In this document: positions 49,131 to 60,655 of the stretch, piece after piece
Layout of the letters: each line of letters opens with the position of its first letter
Numbering within the stretch: the first letter of the stretch is position 1
Origin: Oscarella lobularis
Taxonomy: Eukaryota > Porifera > Homoscleromorpha > Homosclerophorida > Oscarellidae
Direction: 5' to 3'
Assembly (NCBI RefSeq): GCF_947507565.1
Contig: NC_089188.1
Location: 1-64,000, forward strand
Length of the DNA: 64,000 bases
Notes under the pieces: model-generated
What the model saw: only the letters and a program-made list of their open reading frames with translations
Database searches by the model: none
Told to the model about the DNA's origin: nothing
Position numbers and translations under genes: made by a program

Positions 49131-50340
49131 CTGTTAGTGAAACAGAATAGCTATTTTATTAATATCCTAATGGGGCCTCACTTTTCAAATCAAACTTTTT
49201 CGCTTGTTTTACGATGGGAATCAGTCGAGCGGTGTGTTATCTAAGGAAAAAAATGTTTTCAACGCTTCCTAAGCCTTCATAAGAGTAGAATTTTCGCGGC
49301 CCGGTTCCTAATGGGGCCCAATTTTTATGTAAAACATTTTCGCTTATTTTATGCTGGAAATCAGCCGAACGATGTCTTATCTGTTGCAGAAAAACGTTTT
49401 CAACGCTTTCTTAGCTTTTATAAGAGTAAAATTTTCGCGGCCCGGTTCCTAATGGGGCCCCAATTTCTTCTGAAATTGTTTTTCTTATTTTACGCTGGGA
49501 ATCAATCAAGCGATGTTTTATCTGATGCAGATAAATGTTTTCAACGCTTCTTTAGCCTTTAAAAGAGCGAAATTTTCGCGGCCCGGATTCTAATGGGGCC
49601 CCATTTTTATTAATGGGGCCCCATTTTTATCTAAAACATTTTCGCTTGTTTTACGCTGGGAATCAGTCCAGCGGTGTCTTATCTGATGCATAAAAACGTT
49701 TTCAACGCTTCCTTAGCCTTTGAAAGAGCCAAATTTTCGCGGCCAGGTTCCTAATGGGGCCCCAATTTTTTCTGAAATTGTTTTTCTTATTTTACGCTGG
49801 GAATCAATCAAGCGATGTTTTTTTCTCATCCAGAAAAATGTTTTCAACGCTTCCTTAGCCTTTAAAAGAGCGAAATTTTCGCGACCCTGTTCCTAATGGG
49901 GCCCCATTTTTATCTAAAACATTTTCGCTTATTTTATGCTGGGAATCATCCGCACGATGTCTTATCTCAAGCAGAAAAACGTTTTCAACGCTTCCTTAGA
50001 CTTTTAAAGAGCCAAATTTCCGCGGCCAGGTTCCTAATGGGGGCCCCATTTTCATCTAAGATTGTTTCTCTTGTTTTACGCCGAGAATCGGTCGAGCGAT
50101 GTAAGAGATTGTTTGTCTGATTCCTAGCGTGAAATTAGCGAATATTTTTTAGATAAAAACGAGGCCCCATTATTAGGAACCGGTCCTTAAAATTTTGTTC
50201 ATTTAAAAGGCAAAGGAAGCGTTGGAAACGTTTTTCTGCATCAAATAAAATCTTGTTCGACTGATTTCTAGCGTCAAATGTACTATTATTTTATAGACAA
50301 AAATGAGGCCCCATTAGGAACCAGGCCGCGACAATTTTTC
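49131..50340. repeat. 141-bp repeat: seven direct units then two inverted
   Basis: The word TAATGGGGCC recurs at about 49170, 49310, 49451, 49592, 49753, 49895 and 50036, a 141-bp period with one 20-bp duplication near 49610. From about 50140 two units lie in reverse orientation (GAGGCCCCATTATTAGGAAC). The 141-bp period equals 47 codons; one plus frame reads FYAGNQ..DVLS.A.K.FQRF in successive units (49311-49562, 49896-50120), with stops between. The protein is not recognised. Confidence 0.9.
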
Positions 50341-50580
50341 ATTTCATTAACCGTAAAGCAAAATCATATCTGAAGGAGCTGAAGGGGTCTGTCTGAAGGT
50401 TACTTTATTTATGATAAGCACGTGACTGTACAAGCAGTCAATAACCCGGACAACTGTAATATTAAAAAGCTTGATTCACTTACGGAAATACTGAAATAAA
50501 AATTTATTTGGTGGACTGGTGATGATGGTGCTGGTGGTGGAGGTGCTTAGAGGTGATGGAGGTGCTATTGGTGCTGGAGG
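50341..50580. other. Single-copy spacer
   Basis: I see no gene or repeat here, apart from a GGTGATGGAGGTGCT-type imperfect run leading into the microsatellite. Confidence 0.5.

Positions 50581-50670
<90 letters not shown>
50581..50670. repeat. (GAT)n microsatellite, about 29 units
   Basis: Pure GAT/ATG triplets. One frame gives an aspartate run. Confidence 0.98.
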
Positions 50671-50671
<1 letters not shown>

Positions 50672-50775
50672 TTGATGATGGGGGAACCTAGCTACCTAAC
50701 TACCTAGCTACCTACCTGACTAGTAATTTAATTATTTATTATTTATATAAGTTTAAATAATTAGTTATGTATTAC

Positions 50776-51426
50776 CTTCTTTCTTGGCCCGATGACGATG
50801 AGGCGGCTGCGTCGTCTTCGCGTCTGCCAAGAGATGAAAAAAATAATAACATTTGCTACGTAGAAAAACGCGATCTTAGGCTGCAGTCGTCTTGAGGGGC
50901 TGGCGTCGTCCTTCGGCGGCTGCGTCGTCTTCGCGTCTGCCAAGAGATGAAAAAAAAATAATAACATCTGCTACGTAGAAAAACGCGATCTTAGGCTGCA
51001 GTCGTCTTGAGGCGCTGTCGTCGTCCTTCGGCGGCTGCGTCGTCTTCGCGTCTGCCAAGAGATGAAAACCAATTAATAAAATTTGCTACGTACAAAAACG
51101 CGATCTTAGGCTGCAGTCGTCTTGAGGCGCTGGCGTCGTCCTTCGGCGGCATCTTGCATCCAACCTAAATCTCAAAAGAAGCCAGCAAGGGAAAAAACAA
51201 ACGGTCCATACAGATACCTCTAGTGTTGACGGCTTCGTCCACATCCGTCGTCTTCATCCGTCGTCTTCATCCCCACGTCTGCATCTAAAACTCAAAAAAG
51301 AGCAAGCATGGGGGAAAATGTGGGCGTTATATACAGATACCTCGTGTCTTCGTCCCCATCCTCCACTTACCAGTCCTGCGACGACTTTGACGGGGCGTAG
51401 CACTCTTCCTCCGCGTCGGTGACGTC
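50776..51426 (-). other. Minus-strand tandem exon-intron cassettes (115 bp)
   Basis: On the minus strand, exons at 51371-51426, 51218-51284, 51090-51164, 50975-51051, 50860-50936 and 50776-50823 are each flanked by GT...AG. The 51090-51164, 50975-51051 and 50860-50936 exons and their 38, 38 and 36-nt introns (GTAGCA to CATCTCTTGGCAG) are near copies with a period of 115 bp. Exon text reads PKDDASASRRLQPKIAF in one frame. Exons of 77 nt do not keep the frame from unit to unit, and the 51371 exon (DVTDAEEECYAPSKSSQD) runs into a stop after splicing. I cannot tell a decayed coding gene from a non-coding transcript. No family is recognised. Confidence 0.5.
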
Positions 51427-51539
51427 CTGCCAAAGGAAAAATGAATTAGAAAAATGACGTCAAAAATTTGATTGATTAAATGCTGATATAGTACATATTA
51501 TTATTTATTTATTTATTCCTCTAATTCCTCTACCCTAAC

Positions 51540-51730
51540 TGCCTCTAAAATAAAGATGATAGATGATGACGTGGAGATGACGTGTAGATGACGTGTAAAT
51601 GACGAAAATGACGTGTAAATGACGAAAATGAAGTGTCAATGGAGAAAATGAAGTGTAAATGGCGAAAATGAAGTGTAAATGGAAAAGGTAGAAGAATGAA
51701 GTGCAATAAATGGAGTGAAGGCTGCTAAAT
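51540..51730. repeat. GAAAATGAAGTGTAAATG degenerate repeat
   Basis: About seven diverged units of roughly 20-24 bp (ATGACGTGTAAATGACGAAA, GAAGTGTAAATGGCGAAAAT). Confidence 0.75.
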
Positions 51731-51962
51731 GAAATAATGACAGGTGGAAGGTGATCTGAGTGGGAGGTCCACTGTCAAACAAAAATCTGTCTTGACATTG
51801 ACAGACATGTACCTAAAAACGGGCAACAGTTAAGATAGATGCAATAATTAAATGACCGTCACAATCCACGTGACTTACTGACGAGTCTCCTCCCCCCGCT
51901 CGCTCGGAGGCGGGGTCAAGCTGCGAACACAAACGAAAAATCGCCTTACTGTCGAGGCTTAC
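51636..51962 (-). CDS. Putative minus-strand exon pair
   Basis: Minus exon 51879-51920 (42 nt, LDPASERAGGGDSS) is preceded by a 42-nt intron (51921-51962, GTAAGC to TTCGCAG) and followed by a 66-nt intron (51813-51878, GTAAGTCACG to GCCCGTTTTTAG). The next exon continues in frame (VHVCQCQDRFLFDSG) for 58 codons to TGA at 51636-51638, the second half lying in the AAATGAAGTG repeat. No start was found: the apparent upstream exon (about 51963-52030) has a stop in every frame. This may be the 5' part of the gene whose cassettes lie at 50776-51426, or a decayed copy. Confidence 0.3.
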
Positions 51963-52030
51963 CTAAACTCGCCACGCACACTTCCCGAGCATCATCGCAT
52001 CTTCAGCTTCTCCGATTCAATGATTGCAGA

Positions 52031-52440
52031 GAGCCTAAAAGGGGACCCCTCTCGATAAACGATAGTACGAGACGTAGACGCTGCTAAGAGACGCGCGCGG
52101 AGCAGCGAACGTCGCGAACGACGCACTGAGCGACGCACGTGGCGAAGAAAAGCCCTCGCACGCCTCTAAAAAACACCAGACGAAGCACAAACCTGCAGGC
52201 GTGAAGACAGGCTGCGTGCGTGGCGACAGGCAGCGTCCGTTCGCCTTCCGATCGAGCGAGAAGCGAGCGAGGAATCCGCGTGGCTGCTGCTCCGCTATCT
52301 GCACGAATGATGTCGGCTGTTGTCTGCGATTGCGTGAGACGAAATACTAGAAGGCGTTTTGAAGCGTGCGATTGACGTCCTAATTGTCTGTGCAAGATAG
52401 GAAAGTATAGTCACGTGCTTATTTAACCTGGTGTTTGACA
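52031..52440. promoter_or_regulatory. CpG-rich divergent region
   Basis: GC- and CpG-rich single-copy sequence between minus-strand exons and the plus-strand start at 52540, with a GTCACGTG E-box at 52410-52417 as in the family-F promoters. A shared promoter is inferred from geometry and this word only. Confidence 0.35.
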
Positions 52441-52539
52441 GCTGGGATTGATTCGATTAGAAATTTCTGGCGGTTGTTGTCCGGGGGGTTGCGTGTATAC
52501 GGGGTTGTGACTTCAGTCATTTGTTTGAAACGACTCCAT

Positions 52540-53220
52540 ATGAGACAAAGGGGACGAAGGAGGACGGATTCGGCTGTCGCGAAGGGTAAGTTATGCATTC
52601 GCGTGTCATTTCGCACCGCACGTTCCGGTTCTGGGGCCCTATTCGCCTTCGACGGATTTTACTACTACTTTCCTTCGTTCCCTTCGCGATTTTGAGAGTT
52701 TAAGCTTCTCACGGTGAGGTTTGGAGCGTGTTCGGGGGTCCGTTAACGTTGCGCGTAGGAAACTGGGTGCCCGAAGGGGGAGAAGCGCGTTTTTCCACGA
52801 TTTTCGCAGTCGCGAGCGTTTTATACTGCGCGGCTGGGTTTAAAACGGGGTCCTGTGTCTTTGTTCCGTTTGTGTCTATCCGAAGTAGTCGTTTTCTGTT
52901 TCTTGGGGAGGTTTTCTTAGTTCCATAGGTGGACGTGTACTTATTTTTTATTTTTTTATTTTTTAGTACTTTTTTAGGGGAAAGCATTTTCTTTGAACGA
53001 GGAGGTTTGGGACGTTTTATCGTTCATTGGAATTTTTCAAAGGTAATACCCTGGACAGAATTATTTATTCCTTTCGTTCACATTGTGACAGTGTTATTAG
53101 AAACTCGTGGGGCTCATTCAAGGGGTTCAATCAGATAAGTGCCTCGTAGTTTTATGCGTTAATGGGAGCTTTGTGTTTTTGTGTATTATATAGGAAGAAG
53201 TCGAGCGGCGATTAGCATAA
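52540..53220 (+). CDS. Putative three-exon, 45-residue protein
   Basis: ATG 52540 opens a 46-nt arginine-rich exon (MRQRGRRRTDSAVAK) before GTAAGT at 52586. After a 392-nt intron ending TACTTTTTTAG, exon 52978-53042 joins in frame (GESIFFERGGLGRFIVHWN, then FSK) before GTAATA. A 151-nt intron ending TATTATATAG leads to exon 53194-53221, giving EEVERRLA and TAA at 53218-53220. Phases agree at both joins, which is the main support. The last exon is the small cassette exon homologous to 2764-2796, and further cassette exons lie downstream, so the stop may be 5' of more spliced sequence. I recognise no family. It could be the 5' end of a longer gene truncated by frame drift. Confidence 0.42.
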
Positions 53221-53274
53221 GGTATCGGTTTCTTTTTAGTTTTTCGATTATTCTGTACTCTCGTTTTTATCTAG

Positions 53275-53930
53275 GGGAACTCACTTGGAAGGAAGAACAG
53301 AGGACAGAAGACACGCACAGGGAGGAAAAAGATCGACAGGGCCAAAGGAAGGGCAAGTGGAGGAAGATTATCAACAGGTACGGAATTATTTTACATTTGT
53401 TTATCACACTTCATTTTTTTGTTTAGGAACTCACAATGGGATAGGACGAGGATGTGAGAGACGGACAAGGGACACGCACAGGGAAGGAAAGGAATCGACA
53501 AGGACAAAGGAAGGGCACGTGGAGGAAGACTACCAACAGGTACGGAATTGTTTTACATTTGTTTATCACACTGCACTTCTTCTATTTCTTTTATTTAGGA
53601 ACACTCAATGGGATGGAAGGACGATGCATGAGAAAGATAAGGGACACGCACAGGGAAAGGACGGGATCAACACGGACAAGGGAAGTACAAGTGGAGGAAG
53701 GCTATCAACAGGTACGGAATTGTTTTGCATTTGTTTATCACACTTCATTTCTTCTATTTCTTTTATTTACGAACACTCAATGGGATGGAACGACGATGCA
53801 GGAGAAGAACAAGGGCCACGCACAGGGAAAGGAAGGGATCAACTCGGATAAGGGAAGTACAAGTGGAAGAAGGCTATGACTTACATTTGTTTATCACACT
53901 TCAACTTCCTTTATTTAGGAACACTCAATG
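53275..53930 (+). other. Plus-strand tandem exon-intron cassettes, decaying
   Basis: Exons 53275-53377 (103 nt), 53427-53539 (113) and 53597-53711 (115) are separated by 49- and 57-nt introns that all start GTACGGAATT and end TTTAG. The fourth unit has lost its acceptor (TTTAC at about 53770 in place of TTTAG) and its donor (CAACAGGTACGGAATTG is missing near 53878); a last partial unit begins at about 53921 after TTTATTTAG. Exon text is GGGACACGCACAGGGAA-like and basic. Exon lengths change frame between units, and one frame stops at TGA in the third exon. The exon ends (GGAAGACTATCAACAG) resemble those of the 154-bp satellite exon (GATGACTATCAAAGG), so the two families are related. Confidence 0.6.
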
Positions 53931-54500
53931 AATGGGATGGGACGACGATGCAGGAGACGGACAAGGGATAGGGGACCTCAGGGTTAGGATCAGGGTGGGT
54001 CAGGGGTGGGAGTAGGGAGTAGGACGAACGGAACTCGCTTCCCGTTATAGCAGTATTTTATATACCTGGAGATTGGCATGTTTTGAAAGGTGTCATCAGC
54101 CTTCCTATTGTACTTCTTTGTCGTCCAGGGAATATTCGTTTTCTGTTAATTAATTACTGTTGGGATCATTGCATTATTATTTCTAATTGTTCGTTTTAGG
54201 CTCTTATCTCTATGTCATTGGTATGTCTAAGAGATATTGATTGATAGAAGGCAAGGAGCTGGGATTTTAAAAGGTACGTCAGCGCCACCATCAAAATTGA
54301 ATATATGTTTTCATTCATATGGCAACAGGCGACAAAGAAAAGAATTAGCAAAATGAAAAATGACTTTATGTGTCTTACTTTGCATTACGTAATAATTTTT
54401 TGATTAGCACTAGGCGCATAATACAATCACGCGCGCTCGCGTCGCACGTGCTCGCAGTAGTTAGACGCGAGAACAGCTAGGGTCGCACAACGAGTCGAAA
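53931..54500 (+). other. Duplicated tail with exon 54200-54273
   Basis: This is the counterpart of 5176-5587. A GTTCGTTTTAG acceptor precedes a 74-nt exon ending GATTTTAAAAG before GTACGT. 53970-54050 is single-copy, G-rich sequence with nothing recognisable. Confidence 0.4.
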
Positions 54501-54942
54501 GTAGGATGAGTCATGTCAAATTTTATTTGAATAAAGTCCCGGATGTAGATACAAAAATTAAACAGAGTTTCCCCTCTCCTCCATCCACCCCCTCGCCCCA
54601 CATGGGAGGCAAGGCCAGGTGGGCACCTGCTGTGAGTCAAAGGACTCGTGGGGTCACTCCATACTCCCCCGCGGAGGGTGAGCCCGTTTAACCTCCTGGC
54701 TCCGAGCCTTGGACTGTGAAAGTGGCAGCTGGGATGTCAGTCCACTCACAGGTGCAATTCCAAGGGGCGTCACTGATTTACCCGCCAGTGCTCTGCCTTA
54801 CGCGGGGAGGCAACTCTATAGCCTCTGCAGAGGTATGGCCTATTTATCGCTCTTGGCCACAGAGGGATGGCTGCGTCTGCCTCGTCGGATTGGAGGAACA
54901 ACTACACGGCAAACCAATTGACAAAGGGGAAAACAAAGAAAA
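54501..54942 (-). other. Conserved 3' block, copy B
   Basis: Near-identical to 5588-6039, with AATAAA on plus (54530-54535) and minus (complement of 54522-54527). It receives the plus-strand exon 54200-54273 from one side and the minus-strand F3 exon 54947-54989 from the other, so two transcripts converge here. A 35-bp piece (CTCTTGGCCACAGAGG with flanks) is duplicated at 54998-55030. Confidence 0.45.
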
Positions 54943-54946
54943 GTAC

Positions 54947-56241
54947 CTGTCGTCGGCCAAAGTCTCGAGTAGATAAACGTCCGGAACAACTAAAGACCTA
55001 TTTGTCGCTCTTGGCCACAGAGGAATTGCTAGCATGAAATATAAGGTCTATGAGTAATTTTATTAGAAATAGAAAATTACTCAAGGGACTATGAGTAAAC
55101 TTGGGATACCTCTATAGTTATTACTCTAAGCCTAGTACTTATGGAAGACGTTTCTCAACTGAAGCGATGTAACTTCTTACCTCAACATCTGCATAGGGAT
55201 CCGGATGGTCTTTGACATAGCTACACGCCCGAAGGATATTCTGTCGCGTTTTCGCGGCCCCAAGGGCCCGCTTGAAACAAGGGAAGATACACCTAAAAAA
55301 TAAAAAACAATTTTATTTTTTGGTTGCTATGGCAACGATACCTTGGCTATCAACAACTCCGGGGTCAGAGAGACCAGATAAAAAATCTCGCCTCTATCCG
55401 ACAAAGGGAAGGCACTTTGCCAACGTCGCAAAGATGTACAAAAAGCCAAAAAGTTTGCGAGTAGAAATTTCACTCAAAAATTTGACCGACGGCCACCAAA
55501 CCCTTTCGTCCCTTGCGTACCACCCAATAGAAATCCTCTCCAGGAAAAATCGCGAACGAATTCCTTCAGGGGACGGAGAAAATCGAAAAACAATTTCGAA
55601 TTTTCTCGTTCGCGATCAAACGACTTAAAAATTGTGCCATTTCGCCACGAAACGTCGCACGACGACCGGACCACGACCAATCGAATCGCCAACGACGACT
55701 CTATAAGATTGGTTCAAAGCCATGTCGAAATTCGCGAATTTTCGACATAAAAACGTGTCAAATAAACAAACACGCCTTCTCGCGTGCGTCGAAATCACCC
55801 CACCTTTGCGACGCCGTCGTGCCTCAACGACGCCACGTACGGCGACGAACGTACCATCGATCGAAACCCTATATCATCTAGTTTTCGATTTTCGATTCGC
55901 CGACGGCATACGATACGCCGTTTGTCGTGGAGCGAGCGCGAAAGTTAAGGGCCACGCCCCCTTTTCGCACATCGAAATCGTCGCAAACGACTCGAAATAC
56001 GCCACGGAATGCAGCTAAACGCTTCGTAACGTTCCGAAAACATGATTACGCGTCGAAACGAAACGATTCCAGCGCATTTCGCAGGGCGCGTCGCACCTTG
56101 GCGACCCGACGCCTCGATTTCGATCGTTTCGCGCCATTGCGAACGGTCGAACGGGTTTTAAACTACTCAAGACTCACCTCTTTCACTCTTTTGACTTCGC
56201 TCAAGCTTCGAATCTGTCGTTTTGAGCCATTTTCCATTCAT
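54947..56241 (-). pseudogene. Family-F copy F3: three-exon gene remnant
   Basis: Minus strand: exon 1 56178-56241 starts at ATG 56241 (MNGKWLKTTDSK), before GTGAGTC. Intron 1 is 885 nt (55293-56177), ending TTTATTTTTTAG. Exon 2 is 55181-55292 before GTAAGA and exon 3 is 54947-54989. Two frames of exon 2 are open: one from the spliced ATG (phase 1) and another reading FKRALGAAKTRQNI ... YVKDHPDPYADVE, which looks more protein-like and shares ADVE with F1. Starting at the inner ATG (MAQNDRFEA) gives an immediate TGA. So the copy has probably shifted frame. It lies inverted relative to F1 in block A and continues into the conserved 3' block. I do not recognise the protein. Confidence 0.45.
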
Positions 56242-56274
56242 TCGTAACAAACGAGTCAAGCGCGCTAACGCACG

Positions 56275-56308
56275 CACGTGACTATTGTGGATTATATAAG
56301 TGACGTCA
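56275..56308 (-). promoter_or_regulatory. Family-F promoter pair in F3
   Basis: CACGTGAC (56275-56282) and TGACGTCA (56301-56308), 18 bp apart, in the same order as in the other copies. Confidence 0.58.
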
Positions 56309-56599
56309 AAAAAAGTATTGAAAACAAAGATTTCAAACTATTTACAATCGATAATAGTGTAGCAGGGGTTTGCGAGGGTGTTCGAGGCAAAACGGTACAC
56401 GTTAAGCGTTAAACGAGCCCGAATTCCACTCGACGGCAGCTCTACACAGTCTGTTCGCTCTAACTCGGTTCGCTTTGTACCTAACCCGATCCCTACCTTC
56501 TAAACCTTCACCCCAGTATCTGTCCACGCGGTTCTCGCTTTCCACGTGTCCGTTGCGCCTGTTATGACGACTGGAACGGCGCGTCGTTCGTATTCTCGA
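56309..56599. other. Single-copy sequence upstream of F3
   Basis: No supported gene. About 56400-56600 is CpG-rich (TCTGTTCGCTCTAACTCGG) and ends directly in GGACAA-type repeats. Confidence 0.45.
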
Positions 56600-57082
56600 A
56601 AATTGTCCTAGGACAATTTTATAATTGTCCCAGAACAAATTGTCCCAAGGACAAATTGTCCCAAGGACAATTTTGAAAAGATCCTTTACTCATAATGAAG
56701 GTAGAACCTTCACTCCTAATGAAGGTACAGGGTTCTGCCGAGAATATTTTTAGTGTGGGAAGAAGGTATGGAAGGATAGATAAAATACGCAATTTTAAAA
56801 AAAGTCCGAGACAATTTTAAAAATCGTCAAAGACAATTTTAAAATGGTCCTAGGCAATTTAAAAAATTTCTTAAAACAATTTTTAAAATTGTCTTGGACC
56901 ATTTTTAAAACTGTTTTGGCGATTTTTAAATTTTTTAAATTGTCTCAGGACAATTTTAAAAATTGTCCCAAGACAATTTTAAAGGATTGTCTTGGAACAA
57001 TTTTTAAAATTGTCCTGAGACAATTTTAGACTTGTCTTGGGACAATTTTTAGAATTGTCTGGGGACAATCTTTAGAAATGTC
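56600..57082. repeat. Joint array and ACAATTTTAAAATTGT hairpin repeats
   Basis: A few GGACAAATTGTCC units (56600-56675) are followed by a GAAGGTAGAACCTTC fragment (56690-56735) and then degenerate palindromic ACAATTTTTAAAATTGTC units to 57080. Confidence 0.85.
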
Positions 57083-60000
57083 TTGAGATCTACGAATCTA
57101 CGATCTACGAATCTACGATCTACAAATCTACAAATCTACGATCTATATTTACAATCTACAAATCTAACGATCTACAAATCTACAATCTACAAATCTACGA
57201 TCTACGAATCTACGATCTACGAATCTCCAATCTACGAATGTACAAATCTACGATCTATATTTACAATCTACAAATCTAACGATCTACAAATCTACAATCT
57301 ACAAATCTACGATCTACGAATCTACGATCTACGATCTACAATCTACAAATCTACGATCTACAATCTATAATCTACAAATCTACGAATCTACGATCTACAA
57401 ATCTACGATCTACAAATCTACGATCTACGATCTACGAATCTACAATCTACAAATCTACGATCTACAAATCTACGATCTACGATCTACGAATCTACAATCT
57501 ACAAATCTAAAAATCTACGATCTACGAATCTACGATCTACAATCTACAAATCTAACGATCTACAAATCTACAAATCTACAAATCTACAATCTACGATCTA
57601 CAATCTACAAATCTACGATCTACAATCTATAATCTACAAATCTACGAATCTACGATCTACAAATCTACGATCTACAAATCTACAATCTACAAATCGAAGC
57701 TACAAATCTACAAAATCGAAGCTACGAATCTACAAATCTACGAATCTACAAATCTACAAATCTACAAATCGAAGCTACAAATCTACTACAAATCTACGAT
57801 CTACGAATCTACGATCTACAAATGTACAAATCTACGATCTATATTTACAATCTACAAATCAAACGATCTACAAATCTACAATCTACAAATCTACGATCTA
57901 CAATCTATAATCTACAAATCTACGAATCTACGATCTACAAATCTACGATCTACAAATCTACAATCTACAAATCGAAGCTACAAATCAACAAAATCGAAGC
58001 TACGAATCCACAAATCTACGAATCTACAAATCTACAAATCTACAAATCGAAGCTACAAATCTACTACAAATCTACGATCTACGAATCTACGATCTACAAA
58101 TGTACAAATCATCGATCTATATTTACAATCTACAAATCTAACGATCTACAAATCTACAATCTACAAATCTACGATCTACGAATCTACGATCTACGAATCT
58201 ACGATCTACGAATCTCCAATCTACGAATCTAACGATCTACAAATCTACAATCTACAAATCTACGATCTACAAATCTACGATCTACGATCTACGAATCTAC
58301 AATCTACAAATCTAAAAATCTACGATCTACGAATCTACGATCTACAATCTACAAATCTAACGATCTACAAATCTACAAATCTACAAATCTACAATCTACG
58401 ATCTACAATCTACAAATCTACGATCTACAATCTATAATCTACAAATCTACGAATCTACGATCTACAAATCTACGATCTACAAATCTACGATCTACGATCT
58501 ACGAATCTACAATCTACAAATCTACGATCTACAAATCTACGATCTACGATCTACGAATCTACAATCTACAAATCTAAAAATCTACGATCTACGAATCTAC
58601 GATCTACAATCTACAAATCTAACGATCTACAAATCTACAAATCTACAAATCTACAATCTACGATCTACAATCTACAAATACGATCTACAATCTATAATCT
58701 ACAAATCTACGAATATACGATCTACAAATCTACGATCAACAAATCTACAATCTACAAATCGAAGCTACAAATCTACAAAATCGAAGCTACGAATCTACAA
58801 ATCTACGAATCTACAAATCTACAAATCTACAAATCGAAGCTACAAATCTACTACAAATCTAAATATCGAAGCTACAAATCTACTACAAATCTACGATCTA
58901 CGAATCTACGATCTACAAATGTACAAATCTACGATCTATATTTACAATCTACAAATCAAACGATCTACAAATCTACAATCTACAAATCTACGATCTACAA
59001 TCTATAATCTACAAATCTACGAATCTACGATCTACAAATCTACGATCTACAAATCTACAATCTACAAATCGAAGCTAGAAATCAACAAAATCGAAGCTAC
59101 GAATCCACAAATCTACGAATCTACAAATCTACAAATCTACAAATCGAAGCTACAAATCTACTACAAATCTACGATCTACGAATCTACGATCTACAAATGT
59201 ACCAATCTACGATCTATATTTACAATCTACAAATCTAACGATCTACAAATCTACAATCTACAAATCTACGATCTACGAATCTACGATCTACGAATCTACA
59301 ATCTACGAATCTAACGATCTACAAATCTACAATCTACAAATCTACGATCTACAAATCTACGATCTACGATCTACGAATCTACAATCTACAAATCTAAAAA
59401 TCTACGATCTACGAATCTACGATCTACAATCTACAAATCTAACGATCTACAAATCTACAAATCTACAAATCTACAATCTACGATCTACAATCTACAAATC
59501 TACGATCTACAATCTATAATCTACAAATCTACGAATCTACGATCTACAAATCTACGATCTACAAATCTACAATCTACAAATCGAAGCTACAAATCTACAA
59601 AATCGAAGCTACGAATCTACAAATCTACAAATCTACAAATCTACAAATCGAAGCTACAAATCTACTACAAATCTACGATCTACGAATCTACAATCTACAA
59701 ATCTACAATCTACGAATTTACGATCTACAATCTACAAATCTAAAATCTACAATCTATAATCTACAAATCTACGAATCTACGATCTACAAATCTACGATCT
59801 ATAATCTACAAATCGAAGCTACAAATCTACGAATCTACAAATCTACAAATCTACAAATCTACAAATCTAGAAATCTACAAATCTACAAATCGAAGCTACA
59901 AATCTACTACAAATCTACGATCTACGAATCTACAATCTACAAATCTACAATCTACGACTTTACGATCTACAATCTACAAATCTAAAAATCTACAATCTAT

Positions 60001-60465
60001 AATCTACAAATCTACGAATCTACGATCTACAAATCTACGATCTAAAATCTACAAATCGAAGCTACAAATCTACGAATCTACAAATCTACAAATCTACAAA
60101 TCTACAAATCTACTACAAATCTACGATCTACGAATCTACGATCTACGAATCTACGATCTACGAATCTACTATCTACAAATCTACGAATCTACAAATCTAC
60201 AATCTACGAATCTACTATCTACAAATCTACAAATCTACGAATCTACAAATCTACAATCTACAAAACTACAAATCTACGAATCTACAAATCTACTAATCTA
60301 CAATCTACAAATCTACGATCTACGAATCTACGATCTACGAATCTACAATCTACAAATCTACAAATCTACGATCTATGAATCTACGATCTACGAATCTACA
60401 ATCTACGAATCTACAAATCTACAATCTACAAATCTACAATCTACAAATCTACAATCTACCTACCA
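57083..60465. repeat. ATCTAC(A/G)A array (3.4 kb) with 1.1-kb higher-order repeat
   Basis: Mixture of ATCTACAA, ATCTACGA and related words. A marked order (GAATGTACAAATC, ATCTATATTTACAATC, AATCGAAGC) recurs at 57822 and 58919, an offset of 1097 bp. Confidence 0.96.
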
Positions 60466-60655
60466 TCTAATTTTTCTTGGGACAATTTTTAAAATTGTCT
60501 TGGACCATTTTAAAAATTGTCTTGGACGGTTGTTTTGGACGATGTACCCGGCAGTAATTATTGCAAGCTACGGGCTGGCATAACGTTATAGTAGTATGGG
60601 TCGACGATAGGCGAGTAAGGGTCGGGGCCGACCCATGCCGACCCATGTGGGCAGA
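60466..60655. other. Spacer with GGGTCGG inverted words
   Basis: A short ACAATTTTTAAAATTGTC stretch, then single-copy sequence with GGGTCGGGGCCGACCCATGC, a strong hairpin candidate (60627-60646). Confidence 0.65.

Noticed and set aside
50519-50707. Poly-aspartate protein
   Set aside because: It is the frame of a GAT microsatellite with no supporting exon structure.
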